Source: Bradyrhizobium arachidis (GTDB lineage Bacteria; Pseudomonadota; Alphaproteobacteria; Rhizobiales; Xanthobacteraceae). Taken from it: DNA of 64,000 nt. Positions 20,543 through 30,818 of this stretch are shown in pieces. The notes below the pieces were generated by a model. The model was not told where the DNA came from, made no database searches, and saw only the letters and a program-made list of their open reading frames with translations. Position numbers and translations under genes: made by a program. Location: the NCBI RefSeq assembly GCF_024758505.1, contig NZ_CP077970.1:9255501-9319500 (forward strand). Direction: 5' to 3'. Positions within the stretch are counted from its first letter, which is position 1; every line of letters starts with the position of its first letter.

Positions 20543-21343
20543 ATGGAAGCCGACAGCGTTCCTACCCGCTCCCTGTGGCGCGCGCCGCTTGCGGCCGGCC
20601 GTCACATGCTTAGGCGTGTCGCACGGCTTGCGCTCGACATCGCGCTGCCGACGCTGTGCGTGTCCTGTCGCGAGCCGGTGGACGGCGAAGGCGTTTGCGC
20701 GGCGTGCTGGGCAAAGCTGTCGTTCATCGAGCCGCCCTATTGCCCGCGGCTTGGCATTCCCTTCGTCTACGATCCCGGCCCCGACATGCTGTCGATGGAG
20801 GCGATTGCCAGCCCGCCGGCCTATCACCGCGCCCGCGCCGCGGTGCGCTATGACGACGTCGCGCGCACCCTGGTGCATTCGCTGAAGTACCAGGACCGCA
20901 CCGACCTCGCGCCGGCGATGGGCCGCTGGATGGCCCGCGCCGGCCGGACACTGCTGACTGAGGCCGACATACTGGTTCCGGTGCCGCTGCATTGGCGCAG
21001 GGCCTGGCGCCGCCGCTACAATCAATCGGGCGCGCTGGCGCAGGTGATCGGGCGCCAGAGCGGGGTGAAGGTGAAAGGGGACGTGCTGCGCCGGATCCGC
21101 GCCACCGAGCAGCAGATCGGCCTGTCGCGCACCCAGCGCGCCACCAATGTGCAGGGCGCATTCCAGGTATCCACCGACCGTCAATCCGAGGTGCAGGGCC
21201 GCCGAATCGTCCTGATCGACGATGTCCTGACGTCAGGTGCGACGCTGGATGCCTGTGCGCGGGCCCTGCTGCGCGCCAAGGCCGCCCAGGTCGACGCGCT
21301 GGTGTTCGCCCGGGTTGTCGAGAGCGCCTCGCGTCCCATATAA
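20543..21343 (+). CDS. ComF family phosphoribosyltransferase-like protein
   Basis: This is a double-zinc-ribbon plus phosphoribosyltransferase-fold protein of 266 residues. The N-terminal part has CVSCREPVDGEGVCAAC, a likely zinc ribbon, and the C-terminal PRPP loop is VLIDDVLTSGAT. ComF proteins serve DNA uptake in some bacteria, but in alphaproteobacteria the role is not established. It starts at the ATG at 20543. It is followed by glutaredoxin, nitrilase and DUF1178 genes on the same strand. Confidence 0.9.
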   Translation: MEADSVPTRSLWRAPLAAGRHMLRRVARLALDIALPTLCVSCREPVDGEGVCAACWAKLSFIEPPYCPRLGIPFVYDPGPDMLSMEAIASPPAYHRARAAVRYDDVARTLVHSLKYQDRTDLAPAMGRWMARAGRTLLTEADILVPVPLHWRRAWRRRYNQSGALAQVIGRQSGVKVKGDVLRRIRATEQQIGLSRTQRATNVQGAFQVSTDRQSEVQGRRIVLIDDVLTSGATLDACARALLRAKAAQVDALVFARVVESASRPI

Positions 21344-21378
21344 TTCAAATAATTCAGGAAATGAGAGCGCCAGACGAC

Positions 21379-21654
21379 ATGAGCACTGCCGTCGAGATCT
21401 ACACGAGGCCGGGCTGCGGCTATTGTTCCGCGGCCAAATCGCTGCTGACCCGCAAAAAGGCTGCATTCACCGAGTTCGATATCGCCAAGGATCCGTCCTG
21501 GCGCCAGCAGATGTATGACCGTGCCGGCAACGGGGCGACCTTTCCGCAGATCTGGATCGGCGACATCCATGTCGGCGGCTGCGACGAGCTCTACGGGCTC
21601 GACCGCGCAGGCAGGCTCGACGCCATGCTCGCCAGTGTGAAGGCCGTCTCATGA
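21379..21654 (+). CDS. grxC: Glutaredoxin 3
   Basis: This is a small cytoplasmic thiol-disulfide oxidoreductase of 91 residues that uses glutathione. The active site is CGYC in YTRPGCGYCSAAK, the cis-Pro lies in TFPQIWIG, and the GSH-binding GGCDEL follows. An in-frame ATG at 21361 would add six residues. Its stop overlaps the start of the next gene by four bases (ATGA), so the two are translationally coupled. Confidence 0.93.
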   Translation: MSTAVEIYTRPGCGYCSAAKSLLTRKKAAFTEFDIAKDPSWRQQMYDRAGNGATFPQIWIGDIHVGGCDELYGLDRAGRLDAMLASVKAVS

Positions 21655-22541
21655 GCCAGAATCAAGCGCAGGACCGCAGCTTTACCGCTGCCATGGTGCA
21701 GATGCGGACCGGGCTTCTGCCCGAGCCGAGCTTCGAGCAGGCGAGCAAGCTGATCCGGCAGGCGGTTGCAGCCGGCGCCGATTATGTGCAGACGCCCGAA
21801 GTCAGCAACATGATGCAGTTGAACCGCAAGGCGCTGTTCGAGCATCTGGCGAGCCAAGACGACGACAAGTCGCTCAAGGCCTATCGCGCGCTCGCGGCGG
21901 AACTGAAGATCCATCTGCATGTCGGCTCGCTGGCGCTGCGCTTCTCGCCGGAGAAGGCGGTCAACCGCTCCTTCCTGATCGGGCCCGACGGCGGCGTGCT
22001 CGCGAGCTACGACAAGATCCACATGTTCGACATCGAGCTGCCGGACGGCGAGAGCTACCGCGAATCCGCGAATTATCAGCCCGGCGAGACGGCCGTGATC
22101 TCCGACCTGCCCTGGGGGCGCGTCGGACTCACCATTTGCTACGACGTGCGCTTCCCTGCGCTCTACCGCGCGCTGGCTGAGGCCGGCGCGTTCTTCCTCA
22201 CGGTGCCCTCGGCCTTCACCCGCAAGACCGGCGAGGCGCATTGGCATGTGCTGCTGCGCTCGCGCGCGATCGAAACCGGCTGCTTTGTGTTCGCCGCAGC
22301 CCAGGCGGGCCTGCACGAGAACAAGCGCGAGACCTATGGCCACTCGCTGATCATCGATCCCTGGGGCGAGATCCTCGCCGAGGGCGACGTCGAGCCCGGC
22401 ATCATCATGGCCAGAATCGACCCTGCCAAGGTCGAGACCGCACGGCGAGCCATTCCGTCGCTCCAGCATGGCCGCCGTTTTGGCGTTGCCGACCCCAAGG
22501 CGGGGCCGGACCATCTGCATCTGGTACGGGGATCGGCATGA
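21651..22541 (+). CDS. Carbon-nitrogen hydrolase, Nit1/Nit2-like (probable deaminated glutathione amidase)
   Basis: This nitrilase-superfamily amidase has 296 residues and an intact catalytic triad: Glu50 in TPE, Lys122 in YDKIHMFD and Cys163 in TICYDVRFP. The [13 protein letters not shown] stretch is typical of the Nit1 group that repairs deaminated glutathione. Coupling to glutaredoxin by a 4-base overlap supports a glutathione-related role, though that is an inference. Confidence 0.9.
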   Translation: MSQNQAQDRSFTAAMVQMRTGLLPEPSFEQASKLIRQAVAAGADYVQTPEVSNMMQLNRKALFEHLASQDDDKSLKAYRALAAELKIHLHVGSLALRFSPEKAVNRSFLIGPDGGVLASYDKIHMFDIELPDGESYRESANYQPGETAVISDLPWGRVGLTICYDVRFPALYRALAEAGAFFLTVPSAFTRKTGEAHWHVLLRSRAIETGCFVFAAAQAGLHENKRETYGHSLIIDPWGEILAEGDVEPGIIMARIDPAKVETARRAIPSLQHGRRFGVADPKAGPDHLHLVRGSA

Positions 22542-23020
22542 TCCGCTACGCGCTCCGCTGCGACCGCGACCACGAGTTCGAGAGCTGGTTCCAGAGCTCG
22601 TCGGCCTACGAGTCGCAGGTCAAGCGCAAGCTCGTGACCTGCCCGATCTGCAACTCGACCAAGGTCGACAAGGCGATCATGGCGCCGCGCATCGTCGGCA
22701 AGAAGGGTCGCGGCCGTGCCGCGCCGCCGCCCGAGGCCGTCGCCGCCACCACGCCCGAGGCTGCATCATCAGCGCCGACGTCGCTGATGATGGCGCAGGA
22801 GCGCGAGCTGCGCAGCAAGCTGAAGGAGCTGCGCGACCACATCGTGAAGAACGCCGACAATGTCGGCGAGCGCTTTCCCAACGAAGCCCGCGCGATGCAT
22901 TACGGCGACAAGGAGCACCGCCCGATCTATGGCGAGGCCTCGCCCGACGAGGCCAAGGCGCTGATCGACGAAGGCATCGAAGTCTCGCCCCTGCCGACGC
23001 TGCCGGAAGACCGCAATTGA
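22538..23020 (+). CDS. DUF1178 family protein
   Basis: This is a conserved small protein of 160 residues with unknown function. It starts [18 protein letters not shown] and has the CPIC pair which, with CDRDH, could form a metal site. The C-terminal half contains NVGERFPNEARAMHYGD and a GEASPDEAKALIDEGIEVSPLP ending, both typical of DUF1178. It begins within the stop of the nitrilase gene (ATGA). Confidence 0.9.
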   Translation: MIRYALRCDRDHEFESWFQSSSAYESQVKRKLVTCPICNSTKVDKAIMAPRIVGKKGRGRAAPPPEAVAATTPEAASSAPTSLMMAQERELRSKLKELRDHIVKNADNVGERFPNEARAMHYGDKEHRPIYGEASPDEAKALIDEGIEVSPLPTLPEDRN

Positions 23021-23032
23021 CGCGCGAAGCGC

Positions 23033-23112
23033 GTCATCCCGGGATGGTCCGAAGGACCAGACCCGGGATCTCGAGATTCCGGGTTCGATGCTACGCATCG
23101 CCCCGGAATGAC
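23033..23112. repeat. Dispersed palindromic repeat, 'CATTCCGGGG' type
   Basis: The element runs GTCATCCCGGGATGG...CCCCGGAATGAC with the central CCCGGGATCTCGAGATTCCGGG. It is the same family as 1257-1334 and 38160-38240, and lies between convergent genes. Confidence 0.85.
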
Positions 23113-23117
23113 GGCAG

Positions 23118-24017
23118 TTACACACCCACCAGCACCGCGACGCCGATCACGATCAGCACGATGCCGATGAGCTCGCGCGGTGCGAGCGGCTGCTTGAACG
23201 AGTAGTAGGCAACGCCCTGCGCGAACAGCACCTCGACCAGCGCCAGCGTGCGGACATTGGCGGCGGCCGTCAGCGCGAACGACAGGAACCAGAATTGCGA
23301 GGCGAAGGCGCCCATGAAGCCGGCGAGCATCGACGGCTTCCAGAGGCCGAGGATGGCCCGCAGCACCTCCGGCGCGCGCCAGAGCAGATAGACCGTCAAC
23401 ACCAGCGTCTGCACGAACAGGCCGAGCACCAGCGTGAACGACGAGGCCGTTACGAAGGAGACGTTCGGTACGGTGATGATGGCGCCGCGGAAACCGATCG
23501 CGGAGAGCGCGAACGCCGCGGCCGCGACGAGGCCGATGACGGTCGGCTTCAACTCGGCAAAACTCTTCTCCCCGCCCGGCCGCAGCGCCGTGATGACAAC
23601 ACCGATTGTCGCGATCACGATCGCCAGCACCTTCAGCCAGGTGAGATGATCGCCGAGGAAGACGAAGCCGAAGATCGCGGTCTGGATCGCTTCGGTCTTG
23701 AGATACGCCGTCGTCACCACGAAAGAGCGCTCGTTCATGGCGAGCAGCATCAAGCCGGTCGCGACGATCTGGCTGAGCGCACCGAGCAGCAGCCACGGCC
23801 AGAACGCACCCGGTGGCGCGCTGAGATGGTCGCCGGAGACGACCAGCACGACGCCAAGAAACAGCACCGAGAAGGGGAAGCCGAACAGGAAGCGGATATT
23901 GGTCGCGCCCCACGTCCCCAGCGGCTTGGTCAACGACCGCTGCATCGCATTGCGCGCGACCTGCCCGAGCGCAGCAATGATGGTGAAGGGAATCCAGAGG
24001 CTGGTGACGGTGAGCAT
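23118..24017 (-). CDS. DMT superfamily (EamA) transporter
   Basis: This is an inner-membrane drug/metabolite transporter of 299 residues with about ten hydrophobic helices in two EamA repeats. The substrate is unknown. I chose the ATG at 24017 (MLTVTSLWIPF); a longer reading to 24086 adds a non-hydrophobic leader. The segment LALVEVLFAQGVAYYSFKQPLAPRELIGI near the C-terminus is a typical second EamA half. Confidence 0.88.
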   Translation of the reverse strand: MLTVTSLWIPFTIIAALGQVARNAMQRSLTKPLGTWGATNIRFLFGFPFSVLFLGVVLVVSGDHLSAPPGAFWPWLLLGALSQIVATGLMLLAMNERSFVVTTAYLKTEAIQTAIFGFVFLGDHLTWLKVLAIVIATIGVVITALRPGGEKSFAELKPTVIGLVAAAAFALSAIGFRGAIITVPNVSFVTASSFTLVLGLFVQTLVLTVYLLWRAPEVLRAILGLWKPSMLAGFMGAFASQFWFLSFALTAAANVRTLALVEVLFAQGVAYYSFKQPLAPRELIGIVLIVIGVAVLVGV

Positions 24018-24130
24018 GGGTGGGATGGCGAGGAGGACGGTGGAGAGCTTGTGATGCAACGTGCCGCCGGCCGCCCGACAGGTCAATCATGCCCACGTCA
24101 TAGGAGCGATGCTTTCGCCACAAACTCCGC

Positions 24131-24264
24131 CGTCGTCCTGGACAAGCGAAGCGCAGATCCAGGACCCATTACCCCAGGGAGTGGTTTGGCGAAGACTCGT
24201 GGTTACGAGGTTCGCAATACAACTTCTCCCTGGGGTAATGGGTCCTGGCCTTCGCCAGGACGAC
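24131..24264. repeat. Dispersed repeat, 'GTCCTGGCGAAAGCCAGGAC' type
   Basis: It starts CGTCGTCCTGGACAAGCGAAGCGC, has two inverted copies of the ACCCATTACCCCAGGGAG motif, and ends CCTTCGCCAGGACGAC. A relative is at 41444-41583. The 24018-24305 gap holds nothing else that I can see. Confidence 0.75.
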
Positions 24265-24305
24265 ACCGAACGTTTGGAAGCAGAGTGGCCTCAACGGACC
24301 GCCCC

Positions 24306-25079
24306 TCACACCATCCCTTCCGCCACGACCATGTAGTTCACATCCATGTCGGAGGAGAGCGTCCATTTGTCGGCGAAGGGGCTGTAGACCACGCCGGTCT
24401 GCTCGGTGATGACGAGGCGGTTGTCGAGCAGGTGCTTGGTGAGCTCGTCGGGGGTGACGAACTTGTTCCACTCGTGGGTGCCGCGCGGCAGCCAGCGCAG
24501 CACGTATTCGGCGCCGACGATGGCGAGCGCAAAGCTCTTCCAGTTGCGGTTCAAGGTCGAGACGACCATCAGGCCGTTCGGCTTCAGCATCGCGGCGCAG
24601 CGGCTGAGGAAAACGCCGACATCGGTGACGTGCTCCACCACCTCCATCGCCAGCACGATGTCAAATCGCTCGCGCGGGTCGATCTCCTCCACCGTGGTGC
24701 AGCGGTAGTCGATCGAAAGATGCGCCTTGCCGGCATGAAGCTTCGCGGCGGCAATATTGCTTTGCGAGGGGTCGACGCCGATCACCTGCGCGCCGAGACG
24801 CGACAGCGGCTCGCACAACAGGCCCGCACCGCAGCCGATGTCGAGCAGGCGCAGGCCGCCGAGGCAGTTGAGGCTGCGCACATTGCGCTCGAACTTGCGG
24901 CAGGCGGCGTCGCGAATATAGCCGAGGCGCAGCGGATTGATCTTGTGAAGGGGCGCCATCTTGCCCTTCGGGTCCCACCACTCCGCCGAGAGCTTTGAGA
25001 ATTTTGCGATTTCGGCGGCATCGACGGTCGAGCCCTGCGGGCCCATCGCCGTTGCGGAAGTATTTTGCTGCATGCTCAT
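24306..25079 (-). CDS. ubiG: Ubiquinone biosynthesis O-methyltransferase UbiG
   Basis: UbiG performs both O-methylations in ubiquinone synthesis. The 257-residue protein starts with the diagnostic KFSKLSAEWWDPKGKMAPLHKINPLR. Motif I is LLDIGCGAGLLCEPLSRLGA, and MEVVEHV and STLNRNWKSFALAIVGAEYVLRWLPRGTH are typical of the family. It is at the inner membrane surface in other bacteria. Confidence 0.96.
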   Translation of the reverse strand: MSMQQNTSATAMGPQGSTVDAAEIAKFSKLSAEWWDPKGKMAPLHKINPLRLGYIRDAACRKFERNVRSLNCLGGLRLLDIGCGAGLLCEPLSRLGAQVIGVDPSQSNIAAAKLHAGKAHLSIDYRCTTVEEIDPRERFDIVLAMEVVEHVTDVGVFLSRCAAMLKPNGLMVVSTLNRNWKSFALAIVGAEYVLRWLPRGTHEWNKFVTPDELTKHLLDNRLVITEQTGVVYSPFADKWTLSSDMDVNYMVVAEGMV

Positions 25080-25094
25080 GAAGAACGCGCCGTC

Positions 25095-25562
25095 CTACCG
25101 CGCGGTGATCGAATTGCGGAACGCGAGCGGCGAGGCGATGGTGGTGATGGTCTCACGCCCCTCGCCGACGCCGTTGATGGTCACGTCGCCATAGTTGAGA
25201 ATACGTCCAGGGATGGTCTGGTTGACGTCGACGCTCTCGACCTTGTCCAGCGCCATCTCGAAGGTCCGCCGCTTGATGAACCCGGTCTTGTGCACGACCC
25301 GCAGATTCGTCACGTCGGTCTCGGTGGTAAAGCGATGGAACCAGCCCTTGACGGTCCAGTACAGGGCGCCCAGTGCCGCCAGGCCGGCCGCCACGAGGCA
25401 CAGCAGCACCACGCCATCAACGGTGGTCTGCCGGGACATGCCGAACAGCACCAGCGCCACGATCCAGGCCAGAATCGCCGGGAAATAGAAGATCCAGTGC
25501 GCATTGGTCGAATACAGCACCCGCTCGCCCGGCTGCAGGATCTCGTCGATATAACGCGCCAT
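25095..25562 (-). CDS. PH-domain-containing membrane protein
   Basis: This is a bacterial pleckstrin-homology (bPH_2, YdbT/YdbS-like) protein of 155 residues. The N-terminal LQPGERVLYSTNAHWIFYFPAI leads into two membrane helices, and the PH fold follows with TDVTNLRVVHKTGFIKRRTFEMALDKVESVDV and the ILNYGDVTINGVGEG strand pair. It starts at the ATG at 25562; a longer reading has no support. Function is unknown. It lies 15 bases downstream of ubiG's start, on the same strand. Confidence 0.85.
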   Translation of the reverse strand: MARYIDEILQPGERVLYSTNAHWIFYFPAILAWIVALVLFGMSRQTTVDGVVLLCLVAAGLAALGALYWTVKGWFHRFTTETDVTNLRVVHKTGFIKRRTFEMALDKVESVDVNQTIPGRILNYGDVTINGVGEGRETITTIASPLAFRNSITAR

Positions 25563-25711
25563 AACCTCGCTAAACCCATCCCCCGCACGGTCCCGAACCC
25601 GCAGGAACCCGCTTGCCCCCGGCCGCGCCGCTCTGTATACGCGCGGTCGGTATCCGCAGCATATCGCGCAGGTCACCTTACTTATCCTTATGAAGGAATG
25701 CACGCGTCGTC

Positions 25712-26968
25712 ATGAGCCGCCTCGTGATGAAATTCGGCGGCACGTCCGTCGCCAATATCGACCGTATCCGCAACGTCGCACGCCATGTGAAGCGTGAGGT
25801 CGACGCCGGGCACGAGGTTGCCGTGGTGGTGTCGGCGATGTCCGGCAAGACCAACGAGCTCGTGGCCTGGTGCACCGAGGCCTCGCCCATGCACGACGCG
25901 CGCGAATACGACGCCGTGGTCGCCTCAGGCGAGCAGGTGACGTCGGGCCTGTTGGCGATCGTGCTTCAGGGCATGGGCATCCAGGCCCGCTCCTGGCAGG
26001 GCTGGCAGATCCCGATCAAGACCAGCGACGCCCATGCCTCGGCCCGCATCGAGGCCATCGACGGCACCGAGATCATCAACCGCTTCAAGGAGCGCAAGGA
26101 GGTCGCCGTCATCGCCGGCTTCCAGGGCATCAACCCCGAGACGGGCCGCATCACCACGCTCGGCCGCGGCGGCTCGGACACCTCGGCGGTTGCGGTCGCC
26201 GCCGCCGTCAAGGCGGACCGCTGCGATATCTACACCGACGTCGACGGCGTCTACACCACCGACCCGCGAATCGTGCCGAAGGCACGCCGGCTCGACAAGA
26301 TCGCGTTCGAGGACATGCTGGAACTGGCGTCGCAGGGCGCAAAAGTCCTGCAGGTCCGTTCGGTGGAACTCGGCATGGTCCACAACATGCCGATCTTCGT
26401 CCGGTCCAGCTTCGACAAGCCCGAGGATATCGACCCGCACGCCAATCAGCCGCCGGGCACGCTGATCTGCAGCGAGGAGGAGATCATGGAAAATCACGTC
26501 GTCACCGGCATCGCCTTCTCCAAGGACGAAGCCCAGATCTCGGTGCGTCAGATCGAAGACAAGCCGGGCGTCGCCGCCTCGATCTTCGGCCCGCTCGCGG
26601 ACGCCAACATCAACGTCGACATGATCGTGCAGAACGTGTCCGAGGACGGCAAGACCACCGACCTGACGTTCACCGTTCCGGCCGCGGACTATGCCCGCGC
26701 CAAGGACACGATTACCGCCGCCAAGGCCAAGATCGGTTACGCCCGGCTCGACAGCGCCACCGACGTCGCAAAAATCTCGGTGATCGGCAGCGGCATGCGC
26801 AGCCATGCCGGCGTCGCCGCCCAGGCGTTCTCGGCGCTCGCAGCGCGGAATATCAACATTCGCGCCATCACAACCTCCGAGATCAAATTCTCGGTTTTGA
26901 TCGACACCGCCTATACCGAGCTTGCAGTGCGCACCCTGCACACGCTCTACGGTCTCGATCAGGTTTAG
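25712..26968 (+). CDS. lysC: Aspartate kinase
   Basis: This enzyme phosphorylates aspartate, the first step to lysine, threonine, methionine and diaminopimelate. The 418-residue monofunctional form has the N-terminal RLVMKFGGTSVANIDRI, the ITTLGRGGSDTSAVAVAAAV kinase motif and TDVDGVYTTDPR, then two C-terminal ACT domains that usually bind lysine or threonine as feedback inhibitors. ptsP and prfA follow on the same strand. Confidence 0.96.
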   Translation: MSRLVMKFGGTSVANIDRIRNVARHVKREVDAGHEVAVVVSAMSGKTNELVAWCTEASPMHDAREYDAVVASGEQVTSGLLAIVLQGMGIQARSWQGWQIPIKTSDAHASARIEAIDGTEIINRFKERKEVAVIAGFQGINPETGRITTLGRGGSDTSAVAVAAAVKADRCDIYTDVDGVYTTDPRIVPKARRLDKIAFEDMLELASQGAKVLQVRSVELGMVHNMPIFVRSSFDKPEDIDPHANQPPGTLICSEEEIMENHVVTGIAFSKDEAQISVRQIEDKPGVAASIFGPLADANINVDMIVQNVSEDGKTTDLTFTVPAADYARAKDTITAAKAKIGYARLDSATDVAKISVIGSGMRSHAGVAAQAFSALAARNINIRAITTSEIKFSVLIDTAYTELAVRTLHTLYGLDQV

Positions 26969-26995
26969 ACGAATTTTCTCTTAGCGGTCGCAGCA

Positions 26996-27049
26996 AACGC
27001 GAAGGTGTACACACCTTCGCGTTCTGGCAGGCGTTTTGCTTGGCAAAAC
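26996..27049 (+). terminator. Tandem hairpins after lysC
   Basis: A 12-bp perfect stem, AACGCGAAGGTG and CACCTTCGCGTT with loop TACA, spans 26996-27023. A second stem GTTTTGC/GCAAAAC follows at 27033-27049. Together they look like a transcription stop or a stabilising 3' end between lysC and ptsP, although no long T-run follows. Confidence 0.6.
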
Positions 27050-27252
27050 AAGCCTCAATTCGCTATACGGCGAACAGGGTGGGCTGCCGCAGACTGGGCC
27101 CAGTTCGGGTGGCGCTGATTCGGCGCAAGCTCTAAGTCGACAGAAGATTTGGGCTTGTACCGGCGCTGGACGAGCAAATTCGTTGTTTTTCTGGAGTTTT
27201 GGGCCAGCCGCCGGCCACCTGCCGGTCGGCACATGGAGGAGATTGACAGCAC

Positions 27253-29520
27253 ATGCGGAGCGCGTCGGGAGGTCCCCGCGTCTTGTTGAGACGGCTCCGC
27301 GAAACCATGGCGGAGCAGGTCTCGGCCCAGGAGCGGCTGGACAAGATCGTGGTGCTGATCGCCGCCAACATGGTGGCCGAGGTCTGCTCGGTCTATGTGC
27401 TGCGCGTCGACAACACGCTCGAGCTCTACGCCACCGAAGGCCTCAACCGCGAAGCGGTGCACCACACGGTGCTGAGCGCCCATGAGGGCCTGGTGGGCCT
27501 GGTCGCCAGCGAAGCCACCCCGCTCAACCTGAGCGACGCGCAGAGCCACCCGGCCTTCTCGTTCCGCCCGGAGACCGGCGAAGAGATCTACCACTCCTTC
27601 CTCGGCACGCCGATCCTGCGCGCCGGCAACACGCTCGGCGTGCTCGTCGTGCAGAACCGCGCCAAGCGCACCTATGTCGAGGAGGAGCTCGAGGCACTCC
27701 AGACCACCGCCATGGTGCTGGCCGAGCTGATCGCTTCAGGCGAATTGTCGGCGCTCGCCCAGCCCGGCCTCGAGCCGGCCGCGCGCCATTCCGTGCACAA
27801 GAGCGGCGCGATCCTGTCCGAGGGCATCGCGCTCGGCCACGTCGTGTTGCACGAGCCGCGCGTCGTCATCAAGGACTACATCGCCGAGGACCTGCCCAAG
27901 GAGATCAAGCGGCTCGACACGGCGCTGGCGAAGCTGCGCGCCGACCTCGACCGCATGCTGGAGCGCGGCGACGTCGCCGAGGGCGGCGAGCACCGCGACG
28001 TACTGGAAGCCTACCGCATGTTCGCCAACGACCAGGGCTGGTCGCACAAGCTGCATGAGGCCGTGGCCACCGGCCTCACCGCGGAAGCGGCCGTCGAGCG
28101 CGTGCAGTCCGACACCCGCGCCCGCATGCTGCGCGTGACCGATCCCTATTTGCGCGACCGCCTTCACGATCTCGAAGACCTCGGCTACCGCCTGATGCGG
28201 CAGCTCGTCGGCCAGGACCACGCGCCGTCGCGCGAGCAGATGCCCGACAACGCCATCGTGATCGCGCGCGCGATGGGCCCTGCGGCCCTGCTCGACTACG
28301 ATCGCAAGCGCCTGCGCGGCATCGTGCTGGAGGAAGGCACCGCCAACTCGCACGTCTCGATCGTCGCCCGCGCGCTCGGAATCCCCGCGGTCGGCGAGGT
28401 GCCGAACGCGCCCGGCATTGCCGATCCCGGCGACGCCATCATCGTCGACGGCACCTCGGGCTCGATCTATGTGCGGCCCTCGCAGGAGATCGAGGCTGCC
28501 TATGCCGAGCGCGTGCGCTTCCGTGCCCGCCGCCAGGCGCAATATCTCGCGCTGCGCGACCTGCCCTGCGTCACCAAGGACGGCCAGAAGGTCGAGCTGA
28601 TGATCAATGCGGGCCTCGCCATCGACCTGCCGCATATCGACGACACCGGCAGCGCCGGCATCGGGCTATTCCGCACCGAGCTGCAGTTCATGGTCGGCCA
28701 GAGCCTGCCGCGCACCAGCGACCAGCTTTCGCTCTATCGCACCGTGCTCGATGCCGCGGGCTCGAAGCCCGTGACCTTCCGTACCCTGGACATCGGCGGC
28801 GACAAGGCGCTGCCCTACATGGAGGCGGTGGTCGAGGAAAATCCCGCGCTCGGCTGGCGCGCGATCCGACTCGGGCTCGACCGTCCCGGCCTGTTGCGCG
28901 GCCAGATCCGTGCGCTGCTGCGCGCCGGCGGCGGTCGCGCGCTGCGGGTGATGTTCCCGATGATCTCGGAGGTCGCCGAGTTCGATTCGGCGAAAGCGCT
29001 GGTCGAGCGCGAGCTGACCTATCTGCGCCAGCACGGCCATACGCTGCCCGAGCGCATCGACATCGGCACAATGGTCGAGGTGCCGGCGTTGCTCTACCAG
29101 CTCGACGAGCTCCTGAAGAAGGTCGACTTCATCTCGGTCGGGTCGAACGACCTGTTCCAGTTCCTGTTCGCGGTCGACCGCGGCAACGCAAAAGTGTCCG
29201 AGCGCTTCGACACCATGTCGGCGCCGATCCTGCGCGTGCTGCGCGAGATCGCGCGCAAGTCGAACGCGGCGAAGAAGTCGGTATCGCTGTGCGGCGAGAT
29301 GGCCTCAAAGCCGCTCGGCGCGCTGGCACTGATTGCGATGGGCTATCGCTCGCTGTCGCTGTCGGCGACGGCGCTTGGGCCCGTGAAGGCGATGATCATC
29401 GACCTCGACGCTAAAAAGGCCGAGGCGATGCTCGGCCCGCTCCTGGATGCGCCGGCCGGCACCGTCTCGATCCGGCAGAAGTTGACGGAGTTTGCGGAAG
29501 CCGAGGGGCTGTCGTTGTAG
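27253..29520 (+). CDS. ptsP: Phosphoenolpyruvate-protein phosphotransferase, nitrogen PTS (EI-Ntr)
   Basis: EI-Ntr takes phosphate from PEP and passes it to NPr, linking carbon and nitrogen status. The 755-residue protein has a GAF sensor domain (about 20-165, [18 protein letters not shown]), a PEP-utiliser N domain, the phospho-His swivel (His367 in [15 protein letters not shown]), and the PEP-binding TIM barrel with [10 protein letters not shown] and [20 protein letters not shown] lies 13 bases before the ATG at 27253; an ATG 18 codons later is an alternative. Confidence 0.96.
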   Translation: MRSASGGPRVLLRRLRETMAEQVSAQERLDKIVVLIAANMVAEVCSVYVLRVDNTLELYATEGLNREAVHHTVLSAHEGLVGLVASEATPLNLSDAQSHPAFSFRPETGEEIYHSFLGTPILRAGNTLGVLVVQNRAKRTYVEEELEALQTTAMVLAELIASGELSALAQPGLEPAARHSVHKSGAILSEGIALGHVVLHEPRVVIKDYIAEDLPKEIKRLDTALAKLRADLDRMLERGDVAEGGEHRDVLEAYRMFANDQGWSHKLHEAVATGLTAEAAVERVQSDTRARMLRVTDPYLRDRLHDLEDLGYRLMRQLVGQDHAPSREQMPDNAIVIARAMGPAALLDYDRKRLRGIVLEEGTANSHVSIVARALGIPAVGEVPNAPGIADPGDAIIVDGTSGSIYVRPSQEIEAAYAERVRFRARRQAQYLALRDLPCVTKDGQKVELMINAGLAIDLPHIDDTGSAGIGLFRTELQFMVGQSLPRTSDQLSLYRTVLDAAGSKPVTFRTLDIGGDKALPYMEAVVEENPALGWRAIRLGLDRPGLLRGQIRALLRAGGGRALRVMFPMISEVAEFDSAKALVERELTYLRQHGHTLPERIDIGTMVEVPALLYQLDELLKKVDFISVGSNDLFQFLFAVDRGNAKVSERFDTMSAPILRVLREIARKSNAAKKSVSLCGEMASKPLGALALIAMGYRSLSLSATALGPVKAMIIDLDAKKAEAMLGPLLDAPAGTVSIRQKLTEFAEAEGLSL

Positions 29521-29578
29521 CGGGCCGGCTTCTGTCGATCCCGCCTCCGCCCCCTTTTCCGCCATTGAGACTGAACCG

Positions 29579-30664
29579 ATGTCGTCACTCCCTGAAGCCA
29601 AACTGGACGTTCTGCTCGCGCATCACGCTTCGCTCGAGGCCGAATCGCTCGGCCAGCTCTCCTCCGAACGCTACGTGCAGATCACTCGCGAGCTCGCCGA
29701 GATCGCCCCGCTGATCGAGGCGGTGAAGACCTATCGTGCTGCCGTCAAGGAACTCGCCGACACCGAGGCGCTGATCGCCGATCCCGCGACCGATGCCGAG
29801 ATGCGCGGCATGGCGGAAGCCGAGCGCGACGAGCTGACGCCGAAGATCGAGGAGCTCGTGCAGAAGATCCGCGTCGCGCTGTTGCCCAAGGACGCCATGG
29901 ACGACCGCAACGTGGTGCTGGAAATCCGCGCCGGCACCGGCGGCGACGAGGCCTCGCTGTTCGCAGGCGATCTGTTCCGCATGTATGAGCGCTTCGCCAG
30001 CCTGCAGGGCTGGAAGGTCGACGTGATCTCGGCCAGCGAAGGCACGGTCGGCGGCTACAAGGAAATCATCGCCGAGGTGCAGGGCCGCGGCGCGTTCTCG
30101 AAGCTGAAGTTCGAATCCGGCGTGCACCGCGTGCAACGCGTGCCCGACACCGAGACGCAGGGGCGCATCCATACCTCGGCTGCGACAGTCGCCGTTCTGC
30201 CCGAGGTCGAGGATGTCGACGTCGACATCAAGAACGATGATTTGCGAATCGAGACCATGCGCGCGCAGGGCGCCGGCGGCCAGCACGTCAACAAGACGGA
30301 ATCGGCGATCCGCATCACCCACATCCCGACCGGCATCGTGGTGATGATGCAGGACAGCCGCTCGCAGCATAAGAATCGCGCCTCCGCCATGAACATCCTG
30401 CGCTCGCGCATCTACGACGCCGAGCGCCAGCGCGTCGAGGCCGCGCGCTCCGCCGACCGCAAGGAGAAGGTCGGCTCCGGCGATCGCAGCGAACGCATCC
30501 GCACCTACAATTTTCCGCAGGGGCGCGTCACCGACCACCGCATCAATCTGACGCTCTACAAGCTGCCGCAGGTGATCTCGGGCGAAGCGCTGGGCGAATT
30601 GACGGACGCACTGACCACCGAGCACCAGGCTGCCCAGCTCGCCGCCCAGGGCGCGGCGGCATAG
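29579..30664 (+). CDS. prfA: Peptide chain release factor 1
   Basis: RF1 recognises UAA and UAG stop codons and triggers release of the peptide. The 361-residue protein has the PxT anticodon-like tripeptide (Pro189-Asp-Thr191) that marks RF1 rather than RF2, and the catalytic GGQ at residues 233-235 in [11 protein letters not shown]. The Gln of GGQ is the usual target of PrmC, encoded 1.6 kb downstream. It starts at the ATG at 29579, 58 bases after ptsP. Confidence 0.97.
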   Translation: MSSLPEAKLDVLLAHHASLEAESLGQLSSERYVQITRELAEIAPLIEAVKTYRAAVKELADTEALIADPATDAEMRGMAEAERDELTPKIEELVQKIRVALLPKDAMDDRNVVLEIRAGTGGDEASLFAGDLFRMYERFASLQGWKVDVISASEGTVGGYKEIIAEVQGRGAFSKLKFESGVHRVQRVPDTETQGRIHTSAATVAVLPEVEDVDVDIKNDDLRIETMRAQGAGGQHVNKTESAIRITHIPTGIVVMMQDSRSQHKNRASAMNILRSRIYDAERQRVEAARSADRKEKVGSGDRSERIRTYNFPQGRVTDHRINLTLYKLPQVISGEALGELTDALTTEHQAAQLAAQGAAA

Positions 30665-30680
30665 CGGCCGGCCCGCGCGT

Positions 30681-30818
30681 CTAAAGCGCGATGGCGTTAG
30701 GTCGAATCATCATCGCGCTTTAGGTCTTTGTTTGAGCATGATCTCCGCGCAAACGCGTTCCGCGTTTGTCGCGAGGGAAAACCGCTGCGCACTTTTCCGG
30801 ATCATGCTTTAGCGCGAT
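30681..30818. repeat. Dispersed repeat with AAAGCGCGATGG / GGATCATGCTTTAGCGCG ends
   Basis: It contains nested inverted repeats: AAAGCGCGAT...ATCGCGCTTT, then GAGCATGATC...GGATCATGCT and AACGCGTTCCGCGTTT. This looks like the alphaproteobacterial intergenic mosaic type. It overlaps the last bases of the minus-strand MarR gene. Confidence 0.7.
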
